This document shows, piece after piece, positions 26,924-36,226 of a DNA stretch of 36,381 nucleotides. The first letter of the stretch is position 1. The number at the start of each line of letters is the position of its first letter. This stretch comes from Chlorobiaceae bacterium (GTDB lineage Bacteria; Bacteroidota; Chlorobiia; Chlorobiales; Chlorobiaceae). The DNA is taken from positions 1-36,381 of the forward strand of contig JAAXXK010000011.1 in assembly GCA_013334525.1 (NCBI GenBank), given 5' to 3'. Below the pieces are notes generated by a model, which worked only from the letters and a program-made list of their open reading frames with translations, did not search any database and was not told where the DNA came from. Made by a program: the position numbers and the translations under genes.

Positions 26924-28174
26924 ATGAAACTCTGCCCTGTATCAGGTCTTCCTGTCAAGGAAAAAAATCACTGGCGTTTTGAACATGGAGAGGGAGAACA
27001 CGTCAGGATACTCAGCCTAATAGGAACAGATATCCTTCATTCAGAGGAGTTTTCATCCAATACGGCCGAAAAACTCATTCATGATCTCGTTATCGAACAT
27101 CTCCACCAGGGGGATTTTGTCTCTATGATCAATGAAGAAAAACTCTCTGAAAAATCGCTGCACCTGATAGTGAATTGCTCACACATAGTCGATTTCTCCT
27201 ACTCCTGCAAAAAGGAGGTCACCAACCTGATCTATAACTGGAGCCCAGACTACAAGCTTGTTGTCCTTTACGATATCAATCCGGCAGCAAGGCTTCAGCT
27301 CGAAATGTTCCAGTGTATTGCCCCACTGCATAGCCCGATCGTCCTGGCCGGGACCTACGAAGACGCCATAACCACCGTACTTGACTTCAAATCGGGAAAA
27401 GCGCAGGAACCGGTTCCTTCAGATCCAGGTGCCGAACAGGAAAATGCACTGAAAAAAGAATTTCTTTCCACCGCAGCAAGGCTTCTCTGGTTGAAAATGT
27501 TCGACCAGCACATTTCCCTCCCCCAGGAAAATCATGTCGCCTATACCTATTTCAGGATGCTTGAGATCATGCAGCAGGACCTGAAGGCGATGGAGCTTGA
27601 ATATGGAAAAGATCAGGAACGGATCAAAAAGGATTGTAAATCACTCATTATCACCAGAACCACGTTACTCAATGCCCAGATCGAACTGAACAAAAAAAAC
27701 GCGATGCAATTCAAGGAGGAAAAGTCGGCTTTAATGTCAAGAATTTCCGCCCTGGAGCTTGAAGCGACAAGAATTTCCACTGCAAACGCCGAAAAAACAG
27801 CATCGCTTCGGTCACTGTGCGACCTGATCGAAAAAATCGAGCTTGACCCGCGAGTCAAGCTTCAAATCTCATCCTCCTGCGCCAACATAACCGATATCGA
27901 CCATAAAACAACACTCATAAAAACGGAACTCACCGAGACCGATTCGGTTTTCATCTCAAAACTACAGAAAAAGCACCCCAACCTCAGCCAACGCGAACTA
28001 AGGATCGCACTCCTGATCAAACTGGACTATAATTCCCGCGATATTTCGCGCACCATAGGCCTGACGACCAGGGGTATCGAAAGCATCCGTTACCGACTGC
28101 ACAAAAAAGTCGGCCTCGACAAACATCGGTCGCTCAAGACATACCTGACCGATCTGTCTACAGGACTTCAGTGA
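26924..28174 (+). CDS. LuxR-type regulator with Cys-containing N-terminus, STAS-like region and coiled coil (paralog 1)
   Basis: A 416-residue protein, clearly paralogous to the one encoded at 28576-29799. It opens with MKLCPVSGLPVKEKNHW, a short conserved Cys-Pro motif. About residues 25-170 alternate strands and helices (VRILSLIGTDILHS; KSLHLIVNCSHIVDFSYSC; YKLVVLYDINPAARLQLEMF) much like a STAS/SpoIIAA domain. Residues about 210-300 are a charged coiled coil. The last 75 residues are a LuxR/GerE helix-turn-helix (LSQRELRIALLIKLDYNSRDISRTIGLTTRGIESIRYRLHKK) of the type found at the C-terminus of Bacteroidota sensors. No membrane segment, kinase or receiver domain is seen. It is probably a cytoplasmic DNA-binding regulator whose signal is unknown. 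I do not know this domain order as a named family. Confidence 0.75.
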   Translation: MKLCPVSGLPVKEKNHWRFEHGEGEHVRILSLIGTDILHSEEFSSNTAEKLIHDLVIEHLHQGDFVSMINEEKLSEKSLHLIVNCSHIVDFSYSCKKEVTNLIYNWSPDYKLVVLYDINPAARLQLEMFQCIAPLHSPIVLAGTYEDAITTVLDFKSGKAQEPVPSDPGAEQENALKKEFLSTAARLLWLKMFDQHISLPQENHVAYTYFRMLEIMQQDLKAMELEYGKDQERIKKDCKSLIITRTTLLNAQIELNKKNAMQFKEEKSALMSRISALELEATRISTANAEKTASLRSLCDLIEKIELDPRVKLQISSSCANITDIDHKTTLIKTELTETDSVFISKLQKKHPNLSQRELRIALLIKLDYNSRDISRTIGLTTRGIESIRYRLHKKVGLDKHRSLKTYLTDLSTGLQ

Positions 28175-28575
28175 TCGCCGGTGCACCCATACTCATCAGA
28201 GCAGGATCAATACGGCATTTTTTTTAATTCTACATCACACACGAACGCGCAGTAGTGCGATAAAAAATACTGCGTCCTCCAATTCGCGACCTCGTTTTAC
28301 GCCTATTTATACCGGCGACCTACATCAACAGATAAGGCCATAGCCTGCGAATAGTTACCAATATGTAAGCTAACGACCGTTTACGCGCATGGCAATCGTC
28401 ATAACCCTCCGTCTTAAAGCGCCCCCAATAATACCGCCATTTACTTCACTTTCTACGATATGATGTGAAGACAAACAATATATTTTCGTATTATACGCTT
28501 GCACCCACGTCATTACGGCCAAAAACACTTCATGACAGGTGTACAGCATAACGCAATTACAGAAATGTGACACCT
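28175..28575. other. AT-rich spacer between the two paralogous regulators
   Basis: About 400 bp without a convincing gene. It has a T8 run at 28219-28226 without a good stem, and an inverted repeat CGCAGTA / TACTGCG (28248-28254 and 28268-28274, 13-base loop) that might be an operator or hairpin. The length suggests that the second paralog has its own promoter rather than being read through from the first. Confidence 0.5.
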
Positions 28576-29799
28576 ATGAAAACATGTCCATACTCAAAAC
28601 TTCCAATCACTTCTAAACCCAACTGGAAATCAACCCAGGCTGGAGCCGGTTACGTCAAACACCTCGACCTCATTGGGAACAACATACTGCATGCTTACAT
28701 TGAAGCAGACCATCCGATCACCCTTGTCACTCTGAGTAATGAATTGGTGAAAACGGTTCTCAGTGAAAGCGGGGCACCAACTACTCCGCTATACCTCATC
28801 TGGGACATGCACAACATCAACGATGTATCCTATGATTACAAGCAGGGGATCAACGACCTCATTTTCCATTGGGGCCTGCACTTCTCTGTAATCGTATTTT
28901 ACAACATCGACCACTCCTGCCAGATCATCCTTGAGACATTCGCCGCCATGGTCCCGGACACCATGATTGTTATACTCAGGCAAAACTATCAGGAGGCGAT
29001 CAGCACCATCATGGATTTCAAATCAGGCAAAGCGACTACAGGCCAGCCTGAGCAGGATATCGATGAAGAATCCAGTATGAAAAATGAGTTTCTGGCTTCC
29101 ATCGCCAGGATTTCATGGCTCGACATGCTCAACCAGAAAATTTTCTTACCATCACCCGACAATCGATACTATCCCTACTTCAAAGCCATCGAACTTATGC
29201 AAGAAGACCTGAAAGCAAGAGAAGCCCTGCATGAAAAAGAAGTGCAGCAGCTTAAAGCAGAAAATGAACAGAAGCTTACCCAGAAGATCATCCTTCTGAA
29301 CGCCCAGATAGAACTGAACAAAAAGGAGATCCAGCGATTCGAGCAGGAACGGACGGCCCTGAAAGCCAGGATTGCTGCCCAGGAGATGGAGATGACGAGA
29401 ATTTCAACCGCAGTCGGCGAGAAAACATCGACGCTTCAGTTGATCTGCGACCAGTTGACCGTCCTCGACATCGATCCGCAGTTCAAGCAGCGCCTGCTTG
29501 AACAGTGCTATACCATGCTCGATACCGAACTGAAGCAAAAACGGCTCAAAACAGAACTCACTGCCGGCGATTCCGAATTCCTTTCGAAACTCCAGAAAAA
29601 GCATCCAAACCTGAACCAGCGTGAGCTCAGGGTGAGCCTCATGGTCAAACTGAACTACGATACGCGTGAGATTGCCCGTTCCATAGGGATCTCAACCCGC
29701 GGTATGGAGAGCATCCGTTACCGTATGCACAGGAAGCTCAGCCTCGACAAGCACAAGTCGATCAAGACCTATCTCTCCGAACTCGCCACAGGCTTGTAA
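28576..29799 (+). CDS. LuxR-type regulator with Cys-containing N-terminus, STAS-like region and coiled coil (paralog 2)
   Basis: A 407-residue sister of the gene at 26924. I start it at the ATG at 28576 because MKTCPYSKLPITSKPNW aligns with the sister start; a GTG three codons earlier is possible. The STAS-like part (YVKHLDLIGNNILHAYIEA; PLYLIWDMHNINDVSYD; FSVIVFYNIDHSCQIILETF) and the ending MDFKSGKA are shared. The coiled coil is about residues 210-300 (LLNAQIELNKKEIQRFEQER). The helix-turn-helix (LNQRELRVSLMVKLNYDTRE then SIGISTRGMESIRYRMHRKL) is the most conserved part between the two. The tandem arrangement suggests duplication followed by divergence in input, perhaps forming heterodimers. 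It ends at a strong terminator. Confidence 0.75.
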   Translation: MKTCPYSKLPITSKPNWKSTQAGAGYVKHLDLIGNNILHAYIEADHPITLVTLSNELVKTVLSESGAPTTPLYLIWDMHNINDVSYDYKQGINDLIFHWGLHFSVIVFYNIDHSCQIILETFAAMVPDTMIVILRQNYQEAISTIMDFKSGKATTGQPEQDIDEESSMKNEFLASIARISWLDMLNQKIFLPSPDNRYYPYFKAIELMQEDLKAREALHEKEVQQLKAENEQKLTQKIILLNAQIELNKKEIQRFEQERTALKARIAAQEMEMTRISTAVGEKTSTLQLICDQLTVLDIDPQFKQRLLEQCYTMLDTELKQKRLKTELTAGDSEFLSKLQKKHPNLNQRELRVSLMVKLNYDTREIARSIGISTRGMESIRYRMHRKLSLDKHKSIKTYLSELATGL

Positions 29800-29832
29800 C
29801 TGCTCTTAACCCCTCCAGATCGAATGTTATCG

Positions 29833-29869
29833 CACGCAGGTCCCGAAAAATATCGGGACCTGCGTGTTT
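29833..29869 (+). terminator. Strong terminator after the second regulator
   Basis: A perfect 14-bp stem (CACGCAGGTCCCGA / TCGGGACCTGCGTG) with loop AAAATA is followed by TTTA. It lies 34 bases after the stop codon. Confidence 0.8.
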
Positions 29870-29962
29870 ATGGACGAAACCAGATATGACGGAATCGTAA
29901 AAAGGTTTGATTATCCCATATCGACAAGGCTATCATCACTCATTTTTCCTTAATCAGCCTCA

Positions 29963-31342
29963 TCAGGTGCCGGGGATGTAGAGCGTCTTGATATTGACGA
30001 ACTCCCTTATGCCGTGATGCGAAAGTTCTCGACCGTAACCGGAGTGCTTGACGCCGCCGAATGGCAGGCGGGGATCGGATTTGACGCCGGAATTAATGAA
30101 ACAGTTACCGGTTTCCAGGCTGTCGGCAATGGCAAGTGCGCGTTCCATGTCGCGTGAAAATACTGCCGAGCCTAGACCGTAATCGCTGTCGTTGGCCACT
30201 GCGACCGCGTCGTCGTCATCCTGAACCTCGATGATCGAAGCCACCGGCCCGAATATCTCTTCCTCGTAGGCGGCCATTCCCCTGCCGACACCCGCAAGCA
30301 CAGTCGGAGGATAAAAACTGCCCGGCCCGTCGGGAAGGACTCCACCACAGAGCAGCCTGGCGCCGGCATTGACGCTTCGTTCCACCTGTGAGTGAACCAG
30401 GTCGCGCAGGTCTGCGCGGGCGATCGGCCCGACCTCCACTTCGGGAGAGAACGGGTCACCCATGACGGCAGCCTGCATCTTCAGGACAAGTTGCCGGGTA
30501 AACTCTTCGATGACGGAGCTGAGAACGATGAAACGCTTGGCGGCGATGCAGCTCTGGCCTGCATTGAGCAGGCGACCGGCGGCACAGATATTTACTGCCT
30601 GGGTGATGTCGGCGTCGTCGAGCACAATGTAGGGATCGCTGCCGCCGAGTTCGAGCACGCTCCGCTTGATCGCGCGACCTGCCTTTGCGGCGACCGCCCG
30701 ACCTGCACCGGTGCTGCCGGTCACCGACACCGCCTTTATTACCGGGTGGTCGATCATGAAGCCGGTCAGGCGGTCGACCTCGTCGATATCGATATGAACC
30801 GCACGATAGAGGTACTCCGGAAATCCTGCCTCACTGAAAAGCGACTCGATGGCGATAGAGCAGCCGGTCACGTTCGGGGCGTGCTTGACGACGATGCCGT
30901 TGCCCGCCATGATGGAGGGAGCCGCAAAACGGATCACCTGCCAGTAGGGAAAGTTCCATGGCATGACCCCGAGAATGACGCCGAGCGGCTCGAACTTCAC
31001 CAGGCCCCTGGCTCCGTCGATCTCGCTCTCTTCCGGCTTGAGAAACCCTTCGGCGTGGTCGGCGAAATAATCGCACACCCAGGCGCACTTGTTGACTTCC
31101 CCGATGGCTTGCGACAAAGGTTTACCCATTTCGAGCGATATCAGGCGGGCATGCTCCTCCTGCTTTACCCTGAGCAGCTCGGCAACCTTTTTCATTCGCA
31201 TCCGGCGCTCCTCCATGCCGGTGATCCTCCAGCGGCGGAAATCGCCTTCGGCTTTGCGCAAAAGCATATCGATTTCGCCGGCCAGCATGACGGGGTATTC
31301 GGCGATCGGTTCACCGTTGGCCGGATTTATGGTAACGATCAT
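29963..31342 (-). CDS. NAD(P)-dependent aldehyde dehydrogenase, succinate-semialdehyde dehydrogenase type
   Basis: Oxidises an aldehyde to the acid with NAD(P). The 459 residues contain the catalytic Cys in NAGQSCIAAKR, the general-base Glu in LELGGSDP, the oxyanion Asn in MPWNFPYWQ, the cofactor loop VTGSTGAGRAV, and the C-terminal EEEIFGPVASI. The pattern is closest to succinate-semialdehyde dehydrogenases of the GabD/Sad type, but the substrate cannot be fixed from sequence. I start it at the ATG at 31342 (MIVTINPANGEPIAEYP), which matches family N-termini; the frame continues 21 codons upstream. It lies about 200 bp downstream of rsgA on the same strand. Confidence 0.9.
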   Translation of the reverse strand: MIVTINPANGEPIAEYPVMLAGEIDMLLRKAEGDFRRWRITGMEERRMRMKKVAELLRVKQEEHARLISLEMGKPLSQAIGEVNKCAWVCDYFADHAEGFLKPEESEIDGARGLVKFEPLGVILGVMPWNFPYWQVIRFAAPSIMAGNGIVVKHAPNVTGCSIAIESLFSEAGFPEYLYRAVHIDIDEVDRLTGFMIDHPVIKAVSVTGSTGAGRAVAAKAGRAIKRSVLELGGSDPYIVLDDADITQAVNICAAGRLLNAGQSCIAAKRFIVLSSVIEEFTRQLVLKMQAAVMGDPFSPEVEVGPIARADLRDLVHSQVERSVNAGARLLCGGVLPDGPGSFYPPTVLAGVGRGMAAYEEEIFGPVASIIEVQDDDDAVAVANDSDYGLGSAVFSRDMERALAIADSLETGNCFINSGVKSDPRLPFGGVKHSGYGRELSHHGIREFVNIKTLYIPGT

Positions 31343-31540
31343 ATTCTGATGTCGATTATGGGTGGTGTAGCATTTATAGATAATACAGGGCAACCGTCCA
31401 TCCAAACACGCTCACTGGCAAATCGATTGAGGCTCATGAGCGTTATGAAAACTAGGCTTTGCAGGACGGAGCGAGGCGTCCGCCCTTTTTTAACAATGTT
31501 GATCCGGAAATGTCGGATTTGCTGTTTAATCAGGGTCCCG

Positions 31541-32482
31541 TCAGGATTCGGATTCGAGCGTCTCCAGCAGGACGAGATAGCTCTCGTAGCGTTCGATGTC
31601 TATGGCGCCCGATTCGACCGCCTTCAATACCGCACAGCCTGGCTCAACAGTGTGGGAGCATGAGGAGTAGGTACAGTCGGGCATGTACTCAAGGAACTCC
31701 CTGAAGTAGAACCGCAGGTTCTCTTTCGTGATATCGGAGAGATTGAATTCACGGATGCCCGGCGTATCGATCACATATCCACCCTCCGGCAACCGGATCA
31801 TGATGGCGCTGCTGGTGGTATGGACCCCTTTGCCTGTCTTGTAGCTGGTCCTGGCCGTTTTCAACTCAGAGCGTCCGATCAGGCGGTTGATCAGGGTCGA
31901 TTTGCCTACACCGGAGTGGCCGCTGAAGGCCGACAATTGACCGGACAGCAACCCCTTGAGCTCATCGAGGCCGATACGTTTTGATGCACTCACCAGGCAG
32001 ATCCTGCAACCAAGCCGCCGATATGTTTCAAGCTCTTTTTCAAGCACCCCTTCACGGTCGAGGTCAACCTTGTTGACCAGAATGAGCAAAGGCAGGTTCT
32101 CCGATTCGGCGAAAACAATATACCGGTCAACCAGCCGTCGGTTCAACGGCGGATCACTGAACGATGTGACAAGCACGAGCTGGTCGATATTGGAGGCAAT
32201 AACCTGTGAGGTCTCCTTGCTGCGGTTGCGGCGAATATCCCTCCGCCTGATGAGCGCACTGCTTCTGCGATCGACATGGGTGATTACCCCTTCGAGCTTG
32301 TCGGTCCCCGAAGGCTTAGCCTTGAAGGTCACCCGGTCTCCCACGGCCACGAGGCTCGCACCTTCGTTGTCACTGACGGTGCCGGTTATTGTCCTGCACC
32401 TGATCGTGCGGCCATCCTCGTCCTCTACGATATAGGACGCGCCGCCTGAACGGACGACGATCCCCGAATACAATTCCTTCAT
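31541..32482 (-). CDS. rsgA: Ribosome small subunit-dependent GTPase RsgA
   Basis: Circularly permuted GTPase that helps 30S subunit maturation. In 313 residues the domains appear in order: an OB-fold (GIVVRSGGASYIVEDEDGR), then the permuted G domain with G4 (LVNKVD) before the P-loop (GHSGVGKSTLINRLIG) and G3 (DTPGIREF), then the C-terminal zinc finger CTYSSCSHTVEPGC with three Cys and one His. It lies 55 bp downstream of recG on the same strand. Confidence 0.96.
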   Translation of the reverse strand: MKELYSGIVVRSGGASYIVEDEDGRTIRCRTITGTVSDNEGASLVAVGDRVTFKAKPSGTDKLEGVITHVDRRSSALIRRRDIRRNRSKETSQVIASNIDQLVLVTSFSDPPLNRRLVDRYIVFAESENLPLLILVNKVDLDREGVLEKELETYRRLGCRICLVSASKRIGLDELKGLLSGQLSAFSGHSGVGKSTLINRLIGRSELKTARTSYKTGKGVHTTSSAIMIRLPEGGYVIDTPGIREFNLSDITKENLRFYFREFLEYMPDCTYSSCSHTVEPGCAVLKAVESGAIDIERYESYLVLLETLESES

Positions 32483-32537
32483 TGCGATCTTGTTCCCATC
32501 ACATATTCCTTTTAATAAATCATAAGCACAGGGAGGC

Positions 32538-34655
32538 TCACCCTATATCGGCCAGCGTAACCCTGTTCCTGAAATTGTTCCAGTAATAGTCCCTGAGCCT
32601 GGCATGATCCGGATGGTCGAGGGTCTCGTCTGTCCTGACCAGTTCGAATGCTGCGGCACGGGCGGAGCGCATGATCTCCCCGTCGGTCAGGATATCGGCG
32701 ATGCGAAGCCCGCTGATCGCTCCCGACTGCTCCCTGCCGAGCATGTTTCCCGCCCCTCTCAACTGCAGGTCGATCTCCGACAGGCGGAATCCGTCGGTGG
32801 TCGATTCAAGGGCACGAAGCCGCTCTTCGGCATCACCGGCAAGCTTTGAATATACGAGAAAACAGGATGACCTGTGCTCTCCCCGTCCAACCCGGCCCCT
32901 GAGCTGGTGAAGCTGTGAGATACCGAACCTCTCGGCATGCTCGATCACCATGACCGTGGCGTTGGGCACGTCGACCCCAACCTCGATCACGGTCGTACCA
33001 ACGAGAATATCCAGCTCCCCTCTCCTGAAAGCCTCCATGGCCGACTCCTTTTCAACCGGGGAAAGCTGACCGTGGATCAACCCGAGGCGCAGATCCGGAA
33101 AAACCTCCGACTTCAGTTGCTGGAAACTTTCGGTCGCCGCCTTCAGGTCGATCTTCTCCGACTCCTCGACCAGCGGATAGACGATATAGGCCTGCCGCCC
33201 CTGCGCGATCTCCACACGAAGCACCTTGTAGAGGGTCTCCTTCTCCTCCTCACGGCATAGCCTTGTCTTTATGGGGGTGCGTCCGGGAGGCATCTCGGCG
33301 ATCACCGTCACGTCAAGGTCGCCGTAAGCCCCCATGGTGAGGGTCCTGGGAATCGGTGTGGCCGTCATAAGCAAAACATGCGGGTTGTCAGCCTTGTCCT
33401 GGAGGGCCTTGCGCTGCATCACCCCGAACCGGTGCTGTTCGTCGATGACCACCAGCCCGAGCTTGTGGAACTGTACCTCCTCTTCGATTATGGCATGCGT
33501 ACCGACTACGATGTCGATCTCGCCGCTCCCGATCGAAGCAAGAAGCTCCTGCCTCGCTTTCTTCGCTTTTTTCCCGGTCAGCAGGGCGACCTTGAGCCCG
33601 AGGGGTTCAAGAGACTGCTTCATGGTGAGGGCGTGCTGGAAGGCAAGGATCTCTGTAGGAGCCATGAACGCCGACTGCAGGCCATTGTCGGCGGCAAGGG
33701 TCATGGCGAACTGCGCGACCAGGGTCTTGCCGGAACCGACGTCGCCCTGCAGCAGACGGTTCATCTGACGCCCGCTTCTCAGGTCACGATAAAGCTCACG
33801 AACGGCCTGCTTCTGCGCACCGGTCATCTGGAACGGAAGCCTTTCGTGAAGGCTTGCGGTCATTCGGCCGGAATGGTCGAAACGGGCGGACGCCTTATGG
33901 CGCTCGCCGGTGCGTCGAAGGGCAAAAAAAAGCTGCGAGAAAAACAGTTCACTCCACTTCATGCGATATCGTGCCCGATCAAGCTCTTCCGACGATGAAG
34001 GAAAATGGATCTGCCGGTAAGCCTCGTCGATGGGCATCAAACCCCCGGCGGCCATCATCCCGGCGCCCAGATGTTCGGTAATCCGTGGGGGGTGGTCGCG
34101 AAACGCCCGGTGCACAATCGTCCGGATAGCAGCTGAGTTGAGCCCGCCCTGCTTCATGACCTCGCTCGTCGGATAGATCGGAATGATGGCGCCGGTATTG
34201 TAGAGCTCATCGTCTCCCGGCCCCTCCTGGCGTCCCTCCTGGCCACGGCGATCAAGCCGGTCGAAATCGGGATGCTGCATCCCCGGCCGATGGCCGAAAA
34301 AGGCGACCTTGCCATGCACGGCGACCGTATCGCCAACCGCAATACTCTTTGAAAAGTAATGGATACCACGAAACCAGGTTAAATCAAGCATACCCGAGCC
34401 GTCGCCAACCTGCGCCTTGAAACGCGACCTGCCCCGCCCCCCGTTCTCGAGACGGGTTTCGGTCACGGTACCGACCACCGTAACGGTCTCGCCGTCGACA
34501 AGCGACCTGATCTTCTTGATCCTGGTGCGGTCAAGGTAACGACGGGGAAAATAATCGTACAGATCGGCTATCGAACGGATGCCGGCTTCGGCCAGTATCG
34601 CCGCCCGTTTGGGGCCGACCCCCTTGATGCCCTGCAGTGATGAAAAAGGCGCCAT
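32538..34655 (-). CDS. recG: ATP-dependent DNA helicase RecG
   Basis: Remodels stalled replication forks and Holliday junctions. The 705 residues hold an N-terminal helix-hairpin-helix-like start (LQGIKGVGPKRAAILAEAGI) and the OB wedge domain that splits forks (GETVTVVGTVTETRL). Superfamily 2 helicase motifs follow: Walker A GDVGSGKT, Walker B-type DEQHRFG, motif III TATPIPRT, and the C-terminal QLRGRVGRG. Length is normal for the family. It is divergent from rpmE, with 95 bp between the starts. Confidence 0.97.
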   Translation of the reverse strand: MAPFSSLQGIKGVGPKRAAILAEAGIRSIADLYDYFPRRYLDRTRIKKIRSLVDGETVTVVGTVTETRLENGGRGRSRFKAQVGDGSGMLDLTWFRGIHYFSKSIAVGDTVAVHGKVAFFGHRPGMQHPDFDRLDRRGQEGRQEGPGDDELYNTGAIIPIYPTSEVMKQGGLNSAAIRTIVHRAFRDHPPRITEHLGAGMMAAGGLMPIDEAYRQIHFPSSSEELDRARYRMKWSELFFSQLFFALRRTGERHKASARFDHSGRMTASLHERLPFQMTGAQKQAVRELYRDLRSGRQMNRLLQGDVGSGKTLVAQFAMTLAADNGLQSAFMAPTEILAFQHALTMKQSLEPLGLKVALLTGKKAKKARQELLASIGSGEIDIVVGTHAIIEEEVQFHKLGLVVIDEQHRFGVMQRKALQDKADNPHVLLMTATPIPRTLTMGAYGDLDVTVIAEMPPGRTPIKTRLCREEEKETLYKVLRVEIAQGRQAYIVYPLVEESEKIDLKAATESFQQLKSEVFPDLRLGLIHGQLSPVEKESAMEAFRRGELDILVGTTVIEVGVDVPNATVMVIEHAERFGISQLHQLRGRVGRGEHRSSCFLVYSKLAGDAEERLRALESTTDGFRLSEIDLQLRGAGNMLGREQSGAISGLRIADILTDGEIMRSARAAAFELVRTDETLDHPDHARLRDYYWNNFRNRVTLADIG

Positions 34656-34750
34656 CCCGATTTATCGTATCTGCTTGTTTATTAGAGGAAATTTCAGTTT
34701 ATTTCGGGTCATTTGATAATTGTCCATAAGAGAACGTAATTCCAAAGGTC

Positions 34751-34978
34751 ATGAAACCAGAGATTCATCCAAAGTATACGAAAGTTACGGTCAACTGCGC
34801 GAACTGCGGCACCAGCTTTGAAACCCGTTCCACCAGGAACAACATAAAGGTCGACATCTGCAGCAACTGCCACCCATACTACACCGGCAAGCAGGTTCTC
34901 GTCGATACCGCCGGCCGTGTCGAACGCTTCAAGAAGCGCTTCGCGAAAGCTACGGCTCCGGCAAATAGCGCAGAGTGA
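34751..34978 (+). CDS. rpmE: 50S ribosomal protein L31 (zinc-binding form)
   Basis: Small protein of the large ribosomal subunit, 75 residues. It keeps four Cys (Cys16, Cys19, Cys37, Cys40) in CANCG and CSNCHP, so this is the zinc-containing type. HPYYTGKQ and the final [10 protein letters not shown] are typical. It lies 33 bp upstream of frr and is probably co-transcribed with it. Confidence 0.97.
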   Translation: MKPEIHPKYTKVTVNCANCGTSFETRSTRNNIKVDICSNCHPYYTGKQVLVDTAGRVERFKKRFAKATAPANSAE

Positions 34979-35011
34979 GCGGTTACCTGAACCAACCAAT
35001 CTGAACCCGTT

Positions 35012-35572
35012 ATGAGTGTAAGAGACGTTATCCAGAAATTTGAGCCGCGGATGAAAAAAGCTATCGAGGCGTTTCAGCACGAAATAGCCTCGATCAGGAC
35101 CGGCAAAGCTACCACATCGCTGCTCGACCGTGTAAAAGTGGAGGCTTACGGCCAGCAGATGCCTCTCAAGCAGGTCGGCAACATCGGTGTACTCGATGTC
35201 CACACGCTGAGCGTCCAGGTATGGGACAAGTCAATGGTATCGGCCACGGAGAAAGCTATCCGCGATGCCAACCTCGGCCTCAACCCTGCCGCCGACGGCC
35301 AGACCATCCGTGTGAGCATCCCGCCACTGACCGAGGAGCGCCGCAAGGAGTATGTGAAGCTGACCAAGAAGGTAGGCGAAGATTCCAAAATCGTGCTGCG
35401 CAACCTTCGTCGCGATCTGATCCACGAAATCGAAAAGATGGAGAAAGACAGGCAGATTGCAGAGGACGAGCGCAACAAGGGCAAAAAAGATGCTGACGAG
35501 TTGCTGCACAAATACGAAAAGCAGATCGTCGAGCTCATCGCCCATAAGGAAAAAGAGATCATGGCCGTCTGA
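35012..35572 (+). CDS. frr: Ribosome recycling factor
   Basis: With EF-G, splits the post-termination ribosome. The 186 residues match the family throughout: FEPRMKKAIEAFQHEIASIR at the start, the SLLDRVKVEAYGQQMPLKQV hinge region, IRVSIPPLTEERRKEYVK, and a long C-terminal helix. pyrH, its frequent upstream neighbour elsewhere, is replaced here by rpmE. A clear terminator follows 30 bases after the stop. Confidence 0.97.
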   Translation: MSVRDVIQKFEPRMKKAIEAFQHEIASIRTGKATTSLLDRVKVEAYGQQMPLKQVGNIGVLDVHTLSVQVWDKSMVSATEKAIRDANLGLNPAADGQTIRVSIPPLTEERRKEYVKLTKKVGEDSKIVLRNLRRDLIHEIEKMEKDRQIAEDERNKGKKDADELLHKYEKQIVELIAHKEKEIMAV

Positions 35573-35601
35573 ACCACCGTTCGACAGCCTTGCTATTCAA
35601 C

Positions 35602-35630
35602 GAAAAAACCGGGAACTCCCCGGTTTTTTC
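35602..35630 (+). terminator. Terminator of rpmE-frr
   Basis: Perfect 12-bp stem GAAAAAACCGGG / CCCGGTTTTTTC with a 5-base loop. The T-run is in the right arm, so it can work in both directions. Confidence 0.9.
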
Positions 35631-35670
35631 ATTTTCACCAATATTGTAAGGGAACAACAGGTTTTCTACT

Positions 35671-36134
35671 GTAGGGGCGATCCTTGCGGTCGCCCTCTTA
35701 CATTTTCAATGCACCGGCCAATCCCGAGATGACGGAACAACGCAACAATCAGGCCGCGCAAGAGGTTTATCGACAGAAAGACAGCCTGATTAACCGTCGT
35801 GAACGGCTCAATGACAGGAAACCTTATGGGCGGTTCGCGAACCGCTCGTATTCCAGAACCCCTCAGGGAAGGGCGAAAACACAGGTTCGCCCCTACAGAG
35901 CGGCATTATAATTCAGTGACGATTACTGGATTTTATGCAGAAGGCCTATCATTCATTCCGCAGAGGTGTCATATCACCCATCCCCGTAGGGGCGATCCTT
36001 GCGGTCGCCCTCTTACATTCTCAATGCACCGGCCAATCCCGAGATCACCGATCAAAGCAGCAATCGAGCTGCGTAACAGGTTAATCTGCAGAAAGACCGC
36101 CTGATTAACCGTCGTGAGCAGCTCGAGGGCAAGG
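35671..36134. repeat. Two copies of a 148-bp palindrome-bearing repeat
   Basis: Positions 35671-35818 and 35986-36133 align without gaps. The first 59 bp have one or two mismatches and the rest is about 75-80 % alike by eye. Each copy starts with GGGCGATCCTTGCGGTCGCCC, whose ends GGGCGA / TCGCCC pair as a hairpin. The second part reads as a related but decayed peptide (QKDSLINRRERL and QKDRLINRREQL) with a stop in the second copy. Between the copies are another hairpin (GGGCGAA / TTCGCCC, 35871-35891) and a perfect 16-bp palindrome (GCGGTTCGCGAACCGC, 35830-35845). No gene is seen in 35631-36224. Confidence 0.85.
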
Positions 36135-36226
36135 CGAACGGAGCGCAGAAACCGGAATGTACACACAGTACTTGAGGATTTCGAGCACCGATCAACGCAG
36201 CAATCGAGCTGCGTAACAGGTTAATC
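36046..36226. repeat. 41-bp direct repeat, second copy ending at the bchY stop
   Basis: Positions 36046-36086 (within the second 148-bp repeat) and 36186-36226 match with one mismatch and contain the small hairpin GCAGC-aatcga-GCTGC. The second copy runs into the stop codon of the gene at the right edge, so the repeat family was inserted or copied right at that gene end. Confidence 0.8.

Noticed and set aside
31463..31490. A GGACG..CGTCC stem followed by a T-run, as a terminator
   Set aside because: The stem is only 5 bp and faces the plus strand, where no gene ends. It does not fit the minus-strand genes around it.
30392..31663. A 423-codon plus-strand open frame opposite the aldehyde dehydrogenase
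   Set aside because: It is antisense to a gene with all catalytic motifs, and the peptide is His/Arg/Asp-rich with no domain. It is a by-product of high-GC codon use.
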